Below, piece after piece: positions 18,497 through 27,203 of a stretch of 64,000 nt of DNA. The stretch spans positions 186,001 to 250,000 of the forward strand of contig JBCBMW010000001.1 in NCBI GenBank assembly GCA_039822105.1, in the 5' to 3' direction. The position numbers and the translations under genes are program-made. Source of the stretch: Parvularcula sp039822105 (GTDB taxonomy: Bacteria; Pseudomonadota; Alphaproteobacteria; Caulobacterales; Parvularculaceae). The notes under the pieces were generated by a model. That model made no database searches and was not told the origin of the DNA. It saw only the letters and a program-made list of their open reading frames with translations. Each line of letters begins with the position of its first letter. The stretch's first letter is position 1.

Positions 18497-19338
18497 TCGA
18501 CGCTCTTGTTGCTGACGAGCCTCTCAAGACTCCCTCCGAGATCGTCGCCGAGGCGCCAGCTGATGCCTGGGTGACGGTGGACCCTGATCAGCTGTTGCTG
18601 ATCGACACAGCCTTCGGCCGCGTGGCTGTGATGCTGTCGAGCACCATGGCCCAGGGCCACGTGGAGCAGATGAAGACGCTCGTTAGTCAACATTACTATG
18701 ATGGCCTCAGCTTCTACCGCGTGATCGACGGGTTCGTGGCGCAAGGCGGGGTCCTTGAAGAAACCCGAGAGCTCGGCGAGGCCAAAGCGAAGATGGAGCC
18801 GGAGTTCGAAGAGCCTCTGCCCGAGGGCGCTGTCTTCGCGCCCTTGGGGTATGCGGATGGTTACGCGCCCGAGGCCGGTTTCATCGGCGGCATACCAGCG
18901 GGCCGCGACCCCGAGACGAAGACAGCCTGGCTCGCCCACTGCACTGGCGCTTTTGCCTATGGCCGAGAGGATGCGCGGGACAGCGCCTCATCAGAGATCT
19001 ACATCACGCTTCAGCCGCAGCGCTATCTTGACCGCAACCTGACGGTTGCCGGACGGGTCATTGACGGTATGGATGCAGTCCAACGCTTCCCCCGCGGCGA
19101 CCGTGAGGTGAACATCGGCATCATCGAGAAACCTGAAAACCGAACAAAGATCTTCCGAGTCCGGATGGCGAGTGACTTGCCCGAGGCGCAACGTCCTGGC
19201 TACCAGGTCATGGACACAAGCTCTGACACTTTCGCAGCCTATGTCGCGTCGATCGCCAACCGCCCGTCGGGCTTTTGGTACCATCGCCCAGATCATGCCG
19301 ACCTCTGCCAACTGACAATCCCCGTGCGCAAAGACTAA
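18493..19338 (+). CDS. Cyclophilin-type peptidylprolyl isomerase
   Basis: 281 residues from GTG 18493 overlapping the previous stop. The cyclophilin fold is shown by HYYDGLSFYRVIDGFVAQGG and SEIYITLQPQRYLDRNLTVAGRVIDGMDAVQRFPRG. About 70 extra residues at the C-terminus and a long insertion around residues 90-130 distinguish it from short PpiB. There is no clear signal peptide, so it is either cytoplasmic or the start is misread. It accelerates prolyl cis-trans isomerisation. Confidence 0.85.
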   Translation: MIDALVADEPLKTPSEIVAEAPADAWVTVDPDQLLLIDTAFGRVAVMLSSTMAQGHVEQMKTLVSQHYYDGLSFYRVIDGFVAQGGVLEETRELGEAKAKMEPEFEEPLPEGAVFAPLGYADGYAPEAGFIGGIPAGRDPETKTAWLAHCTGAFAYGREDARDSASSEIYITLQPQRYLDRNLTVAGRVIDGMDAVQRFPRGDREVNIGIIEKPENRTKIFRVRMASDLPEAQRPGYQVMDTSSDTFAAYVASIANRPSGFWYHRPDHADLCQLTIPVRKD

Positions 19339-19355
19339 TTAGTTGCGTTCTATCA

Positions 19356-20183
19356 TCATTGTAAGGAAAAATTGGGTGAGGCAGCTATGCTTACTGAGCC
19401 AAATGCATCACCTCGCTCGATGATATTATCTAAAGACATACCAACTCGGCAGTCGGGCAGCCTGCCTTGAAGCGATACTCCGCCGTAGCTCGTTATCTTA
19501 CCCGAATCCAGATTAAAGATCACGTCGTGAAAATTGGCAGTACCGCGCCCACTAATGCGGTAACGTGCAAGTCGCTTCGAACTATTGTTGGGTGGTAAGT
19601 GCGCCAAGTGGAAGAACATAGTGTTGCTTCTATCATCAGGATACGCGCAACGTATTGCTAGCGGCCAATTTTGTGTTTGCTCTTGATCTAGGGCGTCTTG
19701 AATCTTAGAAATTTCACTTTCAGCTTGTAGCAATACTACATTGGCAATCATCTGACGATCTTCTGGGGTCAGTGCCCCGTTGGCAATGTTGGTGGCCAAA
19801 GCATCAATGCGTTCTTGAAGTGCCGCCGCTTCCGAGTTAAGCATGTCAATTTTTTGCTGTTGAGCTTCCGCGCGCCCATTAAATTTCTTTATAGCATCTG
19901 CAGTCTGTTTGGTAAAAAGTACAATATTATTGTTCTTTTCTTTTTCAAATTCAATAATAGCATTCTCAATATCTTTTTGTCTCTGTATGTAAAACGTGTT
20001 GGCAACGTTTTCTGCAACAAGACTATTGTTTGTGTTATGTAACGTAATCATGTGGCTAACTAAAAAACCAAAAATGCTGAATATAGCAGCGGTCGGAATA
20101 AAAATTTTGAGGTGTGATTTCTTTATTTTCTCGTCGAGACGACTATCAGTTATATCTGTCCTATAATATGCATTTTTACTCAT
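19356..20183 (-). CDS. Orphan membrane protein with coiled coil
   Basis: 275 residues from ATG 20183 (an ATG at 20198 is an alternative). One membrane segment (about 28-48) is followed by a long coiled coil (about 65-160, Gln/Glu-rich) and a C-terminal globular part with the Cys pair IRCAYPDD and LPDCRVGM. It is strongly AT-richer than its neighbours and ends 18 bases from the cyclophilin gene. The architecture suggests a membrane-tethered extracytoplasmic protein. No family recognised. Confidence 0.6.
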   Translation of the reverse strand: MSKNAYYRTDITDSRLDEKIKKSHLKIFIPTAAIFSIFGFLVSHMITLHNTNNSLVAENVANTFYIQRQKDIENAIIEFEKEKNNNIVLFTKQTADAIKKFNGRAEAQQQKIDMLNSEAAALQERIDALATNIANGALTPEDRQMIANVVLLQAESEISKIQDALDQEQTQNWPLAIRCAYPDDRSNTMFFHLAHLPPNNSSKRLARYRISGRGTANFHDVIFNLDSGKITSYGGVSLQGRLPDCRVGMSLDNIIERGDAFGSVSIAASPNFSLQ

Positions 20184-20252
20184 TCCGACAACCCACAATT
20201 GTTATACGTACACCATTTTGACGATTCTTTTAGATTTTGGTAGCATTTAAAG

Positions 20253-20858
20253 ATGTCAGAATTTAAACACGGTCCGTGGACCATCAAGTCGGTTCACGAT
20301 GCCTACAAGAACCCGTGGGTGACGGTGGAGCATCACGATGTTGACCGCCCTGATGGAGAGCCGGGCATCTATGGCGTGGTGCGGTTTGCCAATCTCGCGA
20401 TCGGTGTGCTGCCGCTATTCGCCGACGGGACCGTTCCCATGGTGGGACAGTTCCGCTTCGCTCTTGGCCGCGACACCTGGGAATTGCCCGAGGGCGGAGG
20501 GCCGAAGGATCAATCGCCTCTCGATTCCGCCAAGCGCGAGCTGAAAGAAGAAGTGGGCGCCACAGCTGCCCATTGGCACGAGTTCGGGCAGGCGGATCTT
20601 TCCAATTCCGTGACCGATGAGAGGGCCTTTCTCTACCTCGCTTGGGACCTCACCGAAGGGGAGGCTTCGCCAGAACCTGATGAGGTCTTTAGATATAAGC
20701 GGATTGCACTCGCCGAACTGATCGCCGACATCCATGCAGGACGCGTCGATGATGCGTTGACCCAGCTTTTGGTCCTGACCGCGGTGTCAAAGGCCATGGC
20801 CGGGTTGCTGCCGGAAGCCCCGGCATCGCTGATCCTGCAGGCGGTGCGCGGGCGCTGA
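20253..20858 (+). CDS. NUDIX hydrolase (ADP-ribose pyrophosphatase-like)
   Basis: 201 residues. The Nudix box GGGPKDQSPLDSAKRELKEEVGA carries the catalytic RELKEE core, although the first Glu of the GX5E part is Gln. The preceding VGQFRFALGRDTWELPEGG is typical of the NudF/ADP-ribose branch. Expected to hydrolyse a nucleoside diphosphate linked to a moiety X. cysE follows after 16 bases. Confidence 0.88.
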   Translation: MSEFKHGPWTIKSVHDAYKNPWVTVEHHDVDRPDGEPGIYGVVRFANLAIGVLPLFADGTVPMVGQFRFALGRDTWELPEGGGPKDQSPLDSAKRELKEEVGATAAHWHEFGQADLSNSVTDERAFLYLAWDLTEGEASPEPDEVFRYKRIALAELIADIHAGRVDDALTQLLVLTAVSKAMAGLLPEAPASLILQAVRGR

Positions 20859-20874
20859 GTTGAGGAGAGACGGC

Positions 20875-21708
20875 ATGTCAGCCACCAAAGCCAAGGGCGC
20901 CCCGTCCTTAGCCGCTGTTGACGGCGTATGGTCCCGGATGCGGGTGGAAGCAGCGACGGACGCTGCGCAGGAGCCGATCCTCGCGAGCTTTCTGTCCGCC
21001 ACCATCCTCAATCACCGCGATTTCCAGAGCGCTTTGAGCTATCGGCTCGCGCAAAAGTTATCGGATGGCGAGATGAACGCCATGCTGTGGCGAGAAGTCG
21101 CCGAAGACGCCTACACGGATGATGAGAGCATCGTTTCGTCGGCGATGGCTGACATTCAGGCTTATGTCGATCGCGATCCGGCGACCAAGTCGACGTCGCA
21201 ACCTTTCCTGCATTTCAAAGGCTACCACGCGATCCAGTCCTATCGTTTGGCCCATTGGCTTTGGGGGCAGGGGCGCGAAGCCCTGGCGCTTTACCTGCAG
21301 TCGCGCATGTCGGAGCTGTTCCAGGTGGATATTCATCCGGCAGCTGAGCTTGGTCACGGGCTCTTCTTTGATCACGCCACAGGCATTGTGATTGGCGAGA
21401 CGGCGAAGCTGGGTGACAATTGCTCGCTTCTCCACGGTGTGACGCTTGGCGGTACCGGTAAAGAAACCCAGCAGCGTCATCCCACAGTGGGTGCAGGCGT
21501 GTTGATCGGTGCCGGCGCCAAGGTGCTAGGCGACATTGTGATCGGTGAGGGTGCGAAGGTCGCTTCCGGCTCGGTCGTGCTTGATCCGGTGAAGGCGTTC
21601 TGCACCGTGGCTGGTGTGCCGGCAAAACCGGTCGGCCGCTGCGCGAAAGCTGCCGCCGAGGAGATGGATCAAGGTCTTCCGCACGAAGAGTTTGTAGGCC
21701 TTCCCTAG
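20875..21708 (+). CDS. cysE: Serine O-acetyltransferase CysE
   Basis: 277 residues from ATG 20875 behind a GAGGAGAG ribosome site. An N-terminal helical domain is followed by left-handed beta-helix hexapeptide repeats (DIHPAAELGHGLFFDHATGIVIGE, then GDNCSLLHGVTLGGTGKE and HPTVGAGVLIGAGAKVLGDIVIGEGAKVASGSVVL). It makes O-acetylserine for cysteine synthesis. The gene ends sharing one base with the next GTG start. Confidence 0.95.
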   Translation: MSATKAKGAPSLAAVDGVWSRMRVEAATDAAQEPILASFLSATILNHRDFQSALSYRLAQKLSDGEMNAMLWREVAEDAYTDDESIVSSAMADIQAYVDRDPATKSTSQPFLHFKGYHAIQSYRLAHWLWGQGREALALYLQSRMSELFQVDIHPAAELGHGLFFDHATGIVIGETAKLGDNCSLLHGVTLGGTGKETQQRHPTVGAGVLIGAGAKVLGDIVIGEGAKVASGSVVLDPVKAFCTVAGVPAKPVGRCAKAAAEEMDQGLPHEEFVGLP

Positions 21709-22424
21709 TGCCGCGTATCCTGACAGCCGCCATCGCCACGCTCGCGCTCACAGCATGTGGTGTCGAAGAGAGCCGCGCCGACGATCACCAGACTCGCTCG
21801 ATCACCGTTCAAGGCGAAGGCGTCGTCAGCGGTACGCCCGATATTGCGCTTTTGCGCTTTTCCGTCCGTACACGAGGCGAGGGCGCTGGTGAGGCTTTCT
21901 CTGCCAACAGTACCCAGATGCGCCAGGTGGTCGATGTCTTAAAGGCGCAAGGGATTGAACCACGCGATCTGCAAACGGATCAAATCTCCTTGTCGCCTGT
22001 CTACGACCAGAACAGTCGCGGCTATCAGGACCGTTCGCGTATCGTGGCTTATGAGGCGATGAACAGCCTCACGGTGCGTCTGCGCGATATTGATACCGCG
22101 GGCGCAGCCATTGACGCAGCTGTCCGCGCGGGTGCGAATGAGCTTCAAAGCTTCCGCATGGGTTTTGATGATCCCAAGTCGATGCAGGCTGACGCTCGCG
22201 TCGCTGCGGTCAAGGACGCGAAGGCGAAAGCCGAAGCCATGGCGGAAGCCGCTGGCGCACGCCTGGGGCCTGTCCTGACGATCAATGCATCCTCCGCCTC
22301 GTCTCCGCAGCCGATGATGATGCGCGCCATGGCGATGGAGGCGGATATGGCATCGCCCGCTCCTATCGAAGCGGGCGAGCAACAGGTGCAGGTCCGCGTG
22401 ACTGCGGTCTTTGAGCTGCAGTAA
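21708..22424 (+). CDS. SIMPL-domain (DUF541) lipoprotein
   Basis: 238 residues from GTG 21708. Lipobox LTAC with Cys17, then the SIMPL domain: ITVQGEGVVSGTPDIALLRFSV, LKAQGIEPRDLQTDQISLSPVYD, YEAMNSLTVRLRDI and a C-terminal beta strand VQVRVTAVFEL. Members are periplasmic or membrane-tethered with no defined enzyme activity, sometimes linked to oxidative stress. A Met-rich stretch (PMMMRAMAMEADM) lies near residues 203-215. Confidence 0.85.
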   Translation: MPRILTAAIATLALTACGVEESRADDHQTRSITVQGEGVVSGTPDIALLRFSVRTRGEGAGEAFSANSTQMRQVVDVLKAQGIEPRDLQTDQISLSPVYDQNSRGYQDRSRIVAYEAMNSLTVRLRDIDTAGAAIDAAVRAGANELQSFRMGFDDPKSMQADARVAAVKDAKAKAEAMAEAAGARLGPVLTINASSASSPQPMMMRAMAMEADMASPAPIEAGEQQVQVRVTAVFELQ

Positions 22425-22426
22425 GC

Positions 22427-23173
22427 CTACTTCTTGCCCATCATCCGTGCAGCGATCACTTGCTGCATCTCTTCGGACCTTAGGCGCTCTGAGAAAATCC
22501 GCATCTCTTCCCTGATCAGCGGCATCACCGCCTCATAGTCGCCTTGGATCAAGCGTTTGGTGTCACGCATACTGAGCGGCGGAAGCGCTGCGAGCCGCTT
22601 CGCTGTTTCCATCGCCCGCGATAGCGCCATGCCGTCATCGACGACCTCGTTGACCATCCGCCAGTCATAGGCGCGCTCAGCTGGGATTGCTTCGGACAAA
22701 AGCAGCCATTCTGCGGTGATCTGACGGCCAAAGCGCTCGATCAGGTATTTCGTCGCGCCAGCCTCAGGCACCCCGCCAAGCTCCGTGAACGGCATTTTGA
22801 ACTTTGCCGAACGCTCCGCATAGATAAAGTCGACATGCAGCATCATCGTCGCGCCGATGCCAACACACCATCCCTTAACGGCTGCAACGACGGGTTTCCG
22901 GATTGAGAGACCGCTGCGGATCAGGGAGATGACAGGCGGTTCTTCGCCGGTGTCTTCCACCGCCACGAAGCCAGCGAGGTCGTTCCCCGCGCAAAAGCTG
23001 TCGCCCTCGGCGGCCCAGACAAGGACGCGGATATCGTCGTCCTCATCAGCCCTAACGAACGCGTCCGTCAGCGCCCGGTACATGGGCCGCGTCATCGCAT
23101 TCTTTTTGTCTGGCCGGTTGAGGGTGACGGTCAGCACCCCATCTTCAAGCGTCGTGATGACATGTTCACTCAT
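22427..23173 (-). CDS. Enoyl-CoA hydratase/isomerase family protein
   Basis: 248 residues from ATG 23173 with a GGAGGAAT ribosome site; a longer frame to 23335 crosses the neighbour. Crotonase signatures are VTLNRPDKKNAMT, the oxyanion segment DSFCAGNDLAGF, and FTELGGVPEAGATKYLIERFG with the catalytic Glu in the PEAG position. It hydrates or isomerises an acyl-CoA. Its 3' end faces the SIMPL gene. Confidence 0.9.
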   Translation of the reverse strand: MSEHVITTLEDGVLTVTLNRPDKKNAMTRPMYRALTDAFVRADEDDDIRVLVWAAEGDSFCAGNDLAGFVAVEDTGEEPPVISLIRSGLSIRKPVVAAVKGWCVGIGATMMLHVDFIYAERSAKFKMPFTELGGVPEAGATKYLIERFGRQITAEWLLLSEAIPAERAYDWRMVNEVVDDGMALSRAMETAKRLAALPPLSMRDTKRLIQGDYEAVMPLIREEMRIFSERLRSEEMQQVIAARMMGKK

Positions 23174-23229
23174 CGACAATTCCTCCATTTGGCACCAGTG
23201 AACCCATCTGATGCAAAGGGCGCAAGCGC

Positions 23230-23937
23230 ATGAAATTGGTGATCGCAGAGACGGGTGTTCCGCCCGAGGGTCTTGGTTCCGATTGGGGCACGTACCCGCA
23301 AATGTTCGAGACGATGTTCGAGCAGGCGGGGGCATCCTTTGAGGTCGAAACCTTCAACGTGATGGCGGGGCAGTCGCTGCCCGAACCTCGCGCGGGCCAG
23401 ACATTGCTGGTCACGGGTTCTCCTCAGGGCGTCTATGAAGATCATGACTGGATCCCGGGGCTAGAGAATGCCGTCCGTGCCTGGGCGGGGGCGGAGCGCC
23501 CAGTTCTTGGGATCTGTTTCGGACATCAACTGATCGCCAAGGCCTTCGGTGCCCGTGTCGAGAAGTCAGACAAAGGCTGGGGTGTCGGCGTGCACACGTA
23601 TGAGGTCGTGGGAGAGACGCCTTGGGGGACGGGTCCCTCTCGCTTTTCCTGCGCGGTGTCGCACCAGGATCAGGTGCTGGAGGCGCCGGACGGTTTCACC
23701 CGGATCGCAGGATCAGCATTTTGCCCGTTTGGCGCGTTGGCGCATGACGAGCTGCCGGTCATGACGTTCCAAATGCATCCGGAGTTCGAGCACAACTTTG
23801 CCGCGGCCCTCATGGACCTGCGCGCTGACCGCATCCCGCAGGAACGGCGTGATCTTGGCCAAGCCAGTTTGGTCAACGAATCGGACCGAAGTCAGATTGC
23901 CCAATGGATGCGGAGCTTCATTGAGCTCCGGGGCTGA
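23230..23937 (+). CDS. Class I glutamine amidotransferase-like protein
   Basis: 235 residues. The nucleophile elbow GICFGHQLIA (Cys near residue 97) and the C-terminal MHPEFEH give the Cys-His-Glu triad of class I glutaminase domains. It is a stand-alone GATase of the YfeJ/GMP-synthase-like type with no synthetase partner nearby. Divergent from the crotonase gene by 56 bp. Confidence 0.88.
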   Translation: MKLVIAETGVPPEGLGSDWGTYPQMFETMFEQAGASFEVETFNVMAGQSLPEPRAGQTLLVTGSPQGVYEDHDWIPGLENAVRAWAGAERPVLGICFGHQLIAKAFGARVEKSDKGWGVGVHTYEVVGETPWGTGPSRFSCAVSHQDQVLEAPDGFTRIAGSAFCPFGALAHDELPVMTFQMHPEFEHNFAAALMDLRADRIPQERRDLGQASLVNESDRSQIAQWMRSFIELRG

Positions 23938-23950
23938 GCCCTGACCTCAA

Positions 23951-24382
23951 TCAGTGGTTGCACTTGGTGCAGAGGCCCCTGACCTCCACCCGCACCATCT
24001 CAGCGTGGAAAGCACCCTTTTCAGAGGCGTCGTGCACCAGTTGATGGAGGGTGCTGTCGACTTCCCACAGCTCTTCGACATTGTCGCATTTCGTGCAGAT
24101 CTGGAATGCTTCGACCGCGTGGGGTGCGCCATGCTTACAAACAACGAAGGCACCAAGGCCATCGAGCTTGTGCACAAGCCCTTGTTTTTGAAGGCGATCC
24201 AGCGCTCGATAAACTGTCATCGGAGCGCCAATGCCTTGCTCTTTCAGCCGCTCCAAAAGGTCGTAAGCTTTCAGTGGCCCATCGGCATCCTCGAGGGCGG
24301 TCAAAACCAGCTTGTCATTTTTGGTTAGGCGGACCCGACGTCCTTCGTTGGGAAATTCGTGCTGACTTGCCAGACTGGTCAT
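23951..24382 (-). CDS. zur: Fur-family regulator, Zur-like
   Basis: 143 residues from ATG 24382. The winged helix (KAYDLLERLKEQGIGAPMTVYRALDRLQKQGLVHKL) is followed by zinc/metal ligands (CKHGAPHAVEAFQICTKCDNVEEL) and a terminal GLCTKCNH, so two CxxC pairs hold a structural zinc as in Zur and Fur. Zur represses zinc uptake genes; no znu genes are nearby, so symbol and metal are inferred. It is divergent from galE. Confidence 0.75.
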   Translation of the reverse strand: MTSLASQHEFPNEGRRVRLTKNDKLVLTALEDADGPLKAYDLLERLKEQGIGAPMTVYRALDRLQKQGLVHKLDGLGAFVVCKHGAPHAVEAFQICTKCDNVEELWEVDSTLHQLVHDASEKGAFHAEMVRVEVRGLCTKCNH

Positions 24383-24512
24383 ATGCCTATGCCCTCGCGC
24401 AATCTGCTCAGTATGAATGCTTAGCGATTCGCACCCTTCGACACCGAGAGGTTGAACCAAATCGCTTCACCGCACAAGAACCCGATCCGAGATCACACCT
24501 GGGGAACGGCGT

Positions 24513-25508
24513 ATGAGCGACACGATTTTGGTCACCGGAGGCGCCGGATATATCGGCAGCCATACATCCTATGCGTGTTTGGACGCGGGCCATCGGGTCA
24601 TTGTGCTTGATGATTTGTCCACAGGGGCTGAGCATTGCGTTCCGGCGGAGGCCGAATTTATCCGCGGCAGCGTTGAAGATAGGTCCCTTCTCCAGAAGCT
24701 TTTCAGAAGCGAAGGCATCAAGGCCGTCTTTCACTTTGCTGGGCGCATCATTGTGCCCGAGTCTGTGGAAAATCCGATCAAGTACTACGCGGAGAATACG
24801 GCCGCTTCTTTGGGCCTGATCGCTGAGATGGTGGCGGCAGAGGTCCCGACGATCCTGTTTTCCTCGACCGCGGCTGTTTACGAGCCTCGTCCTGATGGCG
24901 AACCCCTGGGCGAGGATTCGCCGAAGGCCCCGCTGTCACCATACGGTCAGTCCAAATTGATGACCGAGGCGATGATCCGCGACGTCGGTCACGCTCACGG
25001 TCTACAGGCCGGCATCCTTCGCTACTTCAATGTTGCAGGGGCCGACCCTGATGGCCGGACGGGGCAGTCAGGGGCCAATGCCACCCATCTCCTCAAGATC
25101 GCAAGCCAGGTCGCCGTCGGTGCGCGGCCGTATATGGAGATTTATGGCGAGGACTACGCCACGCCCGATGGCACCTGCATCCGCGACTATATCCATGTCA
25201 GCGACCTCGCCTCGGCCCATGTTGAGACTTACCAGCATGTGGTGAGCGCCGGTGGCCAAGTGACCATGAATTGCGGCTATGGGCGCGGCTCCACCGTCAA
25301 AGAGGTGATCGCCGCCGCAGAAGCCGTGACCGGCCAGACGATTGACGCGAGACCCGCTCCCCGGCGCGCGGGCGACGCGCCGATCCTCGTCTCAGACACC
25401 ACCCGGATCCGCGAGACACTACCCGGCTGGCAGCCTCAGCATGACAGCCTGGAAGAGATGGCCCGCACGGCGATCGCTTGGGAGAAGCGACTCGGCACGC
25501 TGAATTAA
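24513..25508 (+). CDS. galE: UDP-glucose 4-epimerase GalE
   Basis: 331 residues of extended SDR type. The NAD-binding motif is TGGAGYIGSH, Ser/Thr lie in FSSTAAVYEPR, and the catalytic Tyr and Lys are in LSPYGQSKLMTE. The substrate segment includes LRYFNVAGADPDGRTGQ and CIRDYIHVSDLA. It interconverts UDP-glucose and UDP-galactose, feeding surface polysaccharide synthesis. Confidence 0.95.
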   Translation: MSDTILVTGGAGYIGSHTSYACLDAGHRVIVLDDLSTGAEHCVPAEAEFIRGSVEDRSLLQKLFRSEGIKAVFHFAGRIIVPESVENPIKYYAENTAASLGLIAEMVAAEVPTILFSSTAAVYEPRPDGEPLGEDSPKAPLSPYGQSKLMTEAMIRDVGHAHGLQAGILRYFNVAGADPDGRTGQSGANATHLLKIASQVAVGARPYMEIYGEDYATPDGTCIRDYIHVSDLASAHVETYQHVVSAGGQVTMNCGYGRGSTVKEVIAAAEAVTGQTIDARPAPRRAGDAPILVSDTTRIRETLPGWQPQHDSLEEMARTAIAWEKRLGTLN

Positions 25509-25532
25509 ACTCGCGGCGTCACACCGGACGCC

Positions 25533-26132
25533 ATGGAGATTGCATGGCGCCCGGGGATCGGTGATCCCACGGTCACAGGTTGGTTGACGGTTTTTTTGTA
25601 TGCGATCGCGGCAGTGCTTGCGGTCACGCTTGCTTCTGCTTTCCGTAAGCCGATCATCTTGCGGCAAGAAGCGCGGTTTTGGGCGCTGATCGCGCTGACC
25701 TTCGCAGCCCTGTCGATCAACAAGCAGCTCGATCTGCAGTCCCTGATGACAGATATCGGCCGCGTCATGGCGCGCGAGCAGGGGTGGTACGACACCCGGC
25801 GCCAGGCGCAGGAGATGTTCATCACCGGCGTTGGTGCAGGCGCGGCACTGTCATTTCTGGTGATTGTCGTTTTGTGGTGGCGATCACCTTGGCCCAACCG
25901 CATTGCGCAAGTGGGCACAGCTCTGGTGATCGCCTTTGTTGCGATCCGCGCATCGTCCTTTCACGGAATGGACCGGCTCATCTCCACTGAGATCGCGCCC
26001 TATATCCGCATGAACGCGGTCCTAGAGATCGGCGGGATCAGCCTTGTCCTTATTGGCAGCAGCCTCCGCCTCCGCCAGGCGATGAGGCGGCTTCGGACTG
26101 ACCGCGAAGCTCGTTTCGGCTTGCCATCGTGA
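25533..26132 (+). CDS. Multi-helix membrane protein, unknown
   Basis: 199 residues with about five membrane segments (16-36, 48-62, 97-116, 128-142, 160-176). Its last 83 bases overlap the 3' end of the converging MetH-domain gene, which is unusual. No family recognised. It begins 24 bases after galE and could be co-transcribed. Confidence 0.65.
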   Translation: MEIAWRPGIGDPTVTGWLTVFLYAIAAVLAVTLASAFRKPIILRQEARFWALIALTFAALSINKQLDLQSLMTDIGRVMAREQGWYDTRRQAQEMFITGVGAGAALSFLVIVVLWWRSPWPNRIAQVGTALVIAFVAIRASSFHGMDRLISTEIAPYIRMNAVLEIGGISLVLIGSSLRLRQAMRRLRTDREARFGLPS

Positions 26133-27168
26133 AGGGCTCAAGCCCTGAGAGGCGCATGCTGTTGTCGAGCTCTGGGATTTGCCGCGGCGGAAGGTCTTTG
26201 AGCGCCTCAACATAGGCGGCAATGTGATCAGGTGTTGTGCCGCAACAGCCGCCGATGATGTTCAAAAGTCCGGACTCGGCCCATTCCTTGATATGTGTGG
26301 TCATGCTCTCGGGCGTCTCGTCATACTCACCAAACGCGTTCGGCAGTCCAGCATTGGGGTAGGCGATGATATAGGCCTCTGCCACCCCTGAGAGCTCATC
26401 CACATACTGGCGCATCAGGTCCGGGCCGAGGGCACAGTTGAGGCCCACCGAAATCGGCTTGGCGTGGCGCACGGAGTGATAGAATGCGGTTGCCGTCTGA
26501 CCACTGAGCGTCCGTCCGGACTGGTCCGTGATCGTGGCCGAAAGAATGATCGGGGTCTCCAACCCTGTCTCGTCGAAGAGGTCTTGGATACCGTAAAGTG
26601 CGGCTTTGGCGTTCAGCGTGTCGAAGATCGTTTCAATCAGGAGAAGATCGGAGCCGCCTTCGATCAGTCCGCTTGCCGCTTCTTTGTAGGCCTCCACAAG
26701 TTGGTCGAAGGTCACATTGCGGGCACCCGGATCATTAACATCAGGGCTGATCGAGCAGGTCCGGTTGGTCGGCCCGATTGCGCCAGCGACAAAGCGCGGG
26801 CGGCCGTCTTGGGCTTCAAAGCGGTCGGCTTCTGCGCGAGCGAGGCGCGCGCCTTCGACATTCATCTCCCGTGCGAGGCTTTCCATCCCATAGTCAGCCT
26901 GGGCGATGGTCGTGGAGCTGAATGTGTTGGTCTCAATGATGTCCGCGCCCACCTCGAGATAGGCCCGGTGAATGCCGGTGATGATGTCGGGACGCGTCAG
27001 GTTCAAAAGATCGTTGTTCCCCTGAACATCCTGGCCCCAATCAGCAAAGCGTTCGCCCCGATAGTCCTCTTCGGTGGGCTTGTGCTGCTGGATCATGGTG
27101 CCGCCAGGGCCGTCGAGAATGACGATCCGTTCGCGGAGGGCTTTCTTGAAGGCTTCAGTCTTGTTCAT
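26050..27168 (-). CDS. metH: MetH homocysteine-binding domain protein (split methionine synthase)
   Basis: 372 residues from ATG 27168, aligned with the E. coli MetH N-terminus (LRERIVILDGPGGTMIQ). Zinc ligands of the homocysteine S-methyltransferase domain are present in GLNCALGPD and IIGGCCGTTPDHI. The folate, cobalamin and activation domains are missing, so this is the first half of a split cobalamin-dependent methionine synthase; the other half is not in the window. The tail GGGGGCCQ is odd and lies in the part overlapping the converging gene. An ATG at 27207 forms ATGA with the upstream stop. Confidence 0.88.
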   Translation of the reverse strand: MNKTEAFKKALRERIVILDGPGGTMIQQHKPTEEDYRGERFADWGQDVQGNNDLLNLTRPDIITGIHRAYLEVGADIIETNTFSSTTIAQADYGMESLAREMNVEGARLARAEADRFEAQDGRPRFVAGAIGPTNRTCSISPDVNDPGARNVTFDQLVEAYKEAASGLIEGGSDLLLIETIFDTLNAKAALYGIQDLFDETGLETPIILSATITDQSGRTLSGQTATAFYHSVRHAKPISVGLNCALGPDLMRQYVDELSGVAEAYIIAYPNAGLPNAFGEYDETPESMTTHIKEWAESGLLNIIGGCCGTTPDHIAAYVEALKDLPPRQIPELDNSMRLSGLEPFTMASRNELRGQSEAASSPGGGGGCCQ

Positions 27169-27203
27169 GGGTCTGTCCTCGTGGAGCTTGCGCTCCGTCT
27201 GTT

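Noticed and set aside
25515..25533. Hairpin GGCGTC/GACGCC after galE
   Set aside because: Only six base pairs, no T-tract, and it overlaps the start of the next gene; likely chance.
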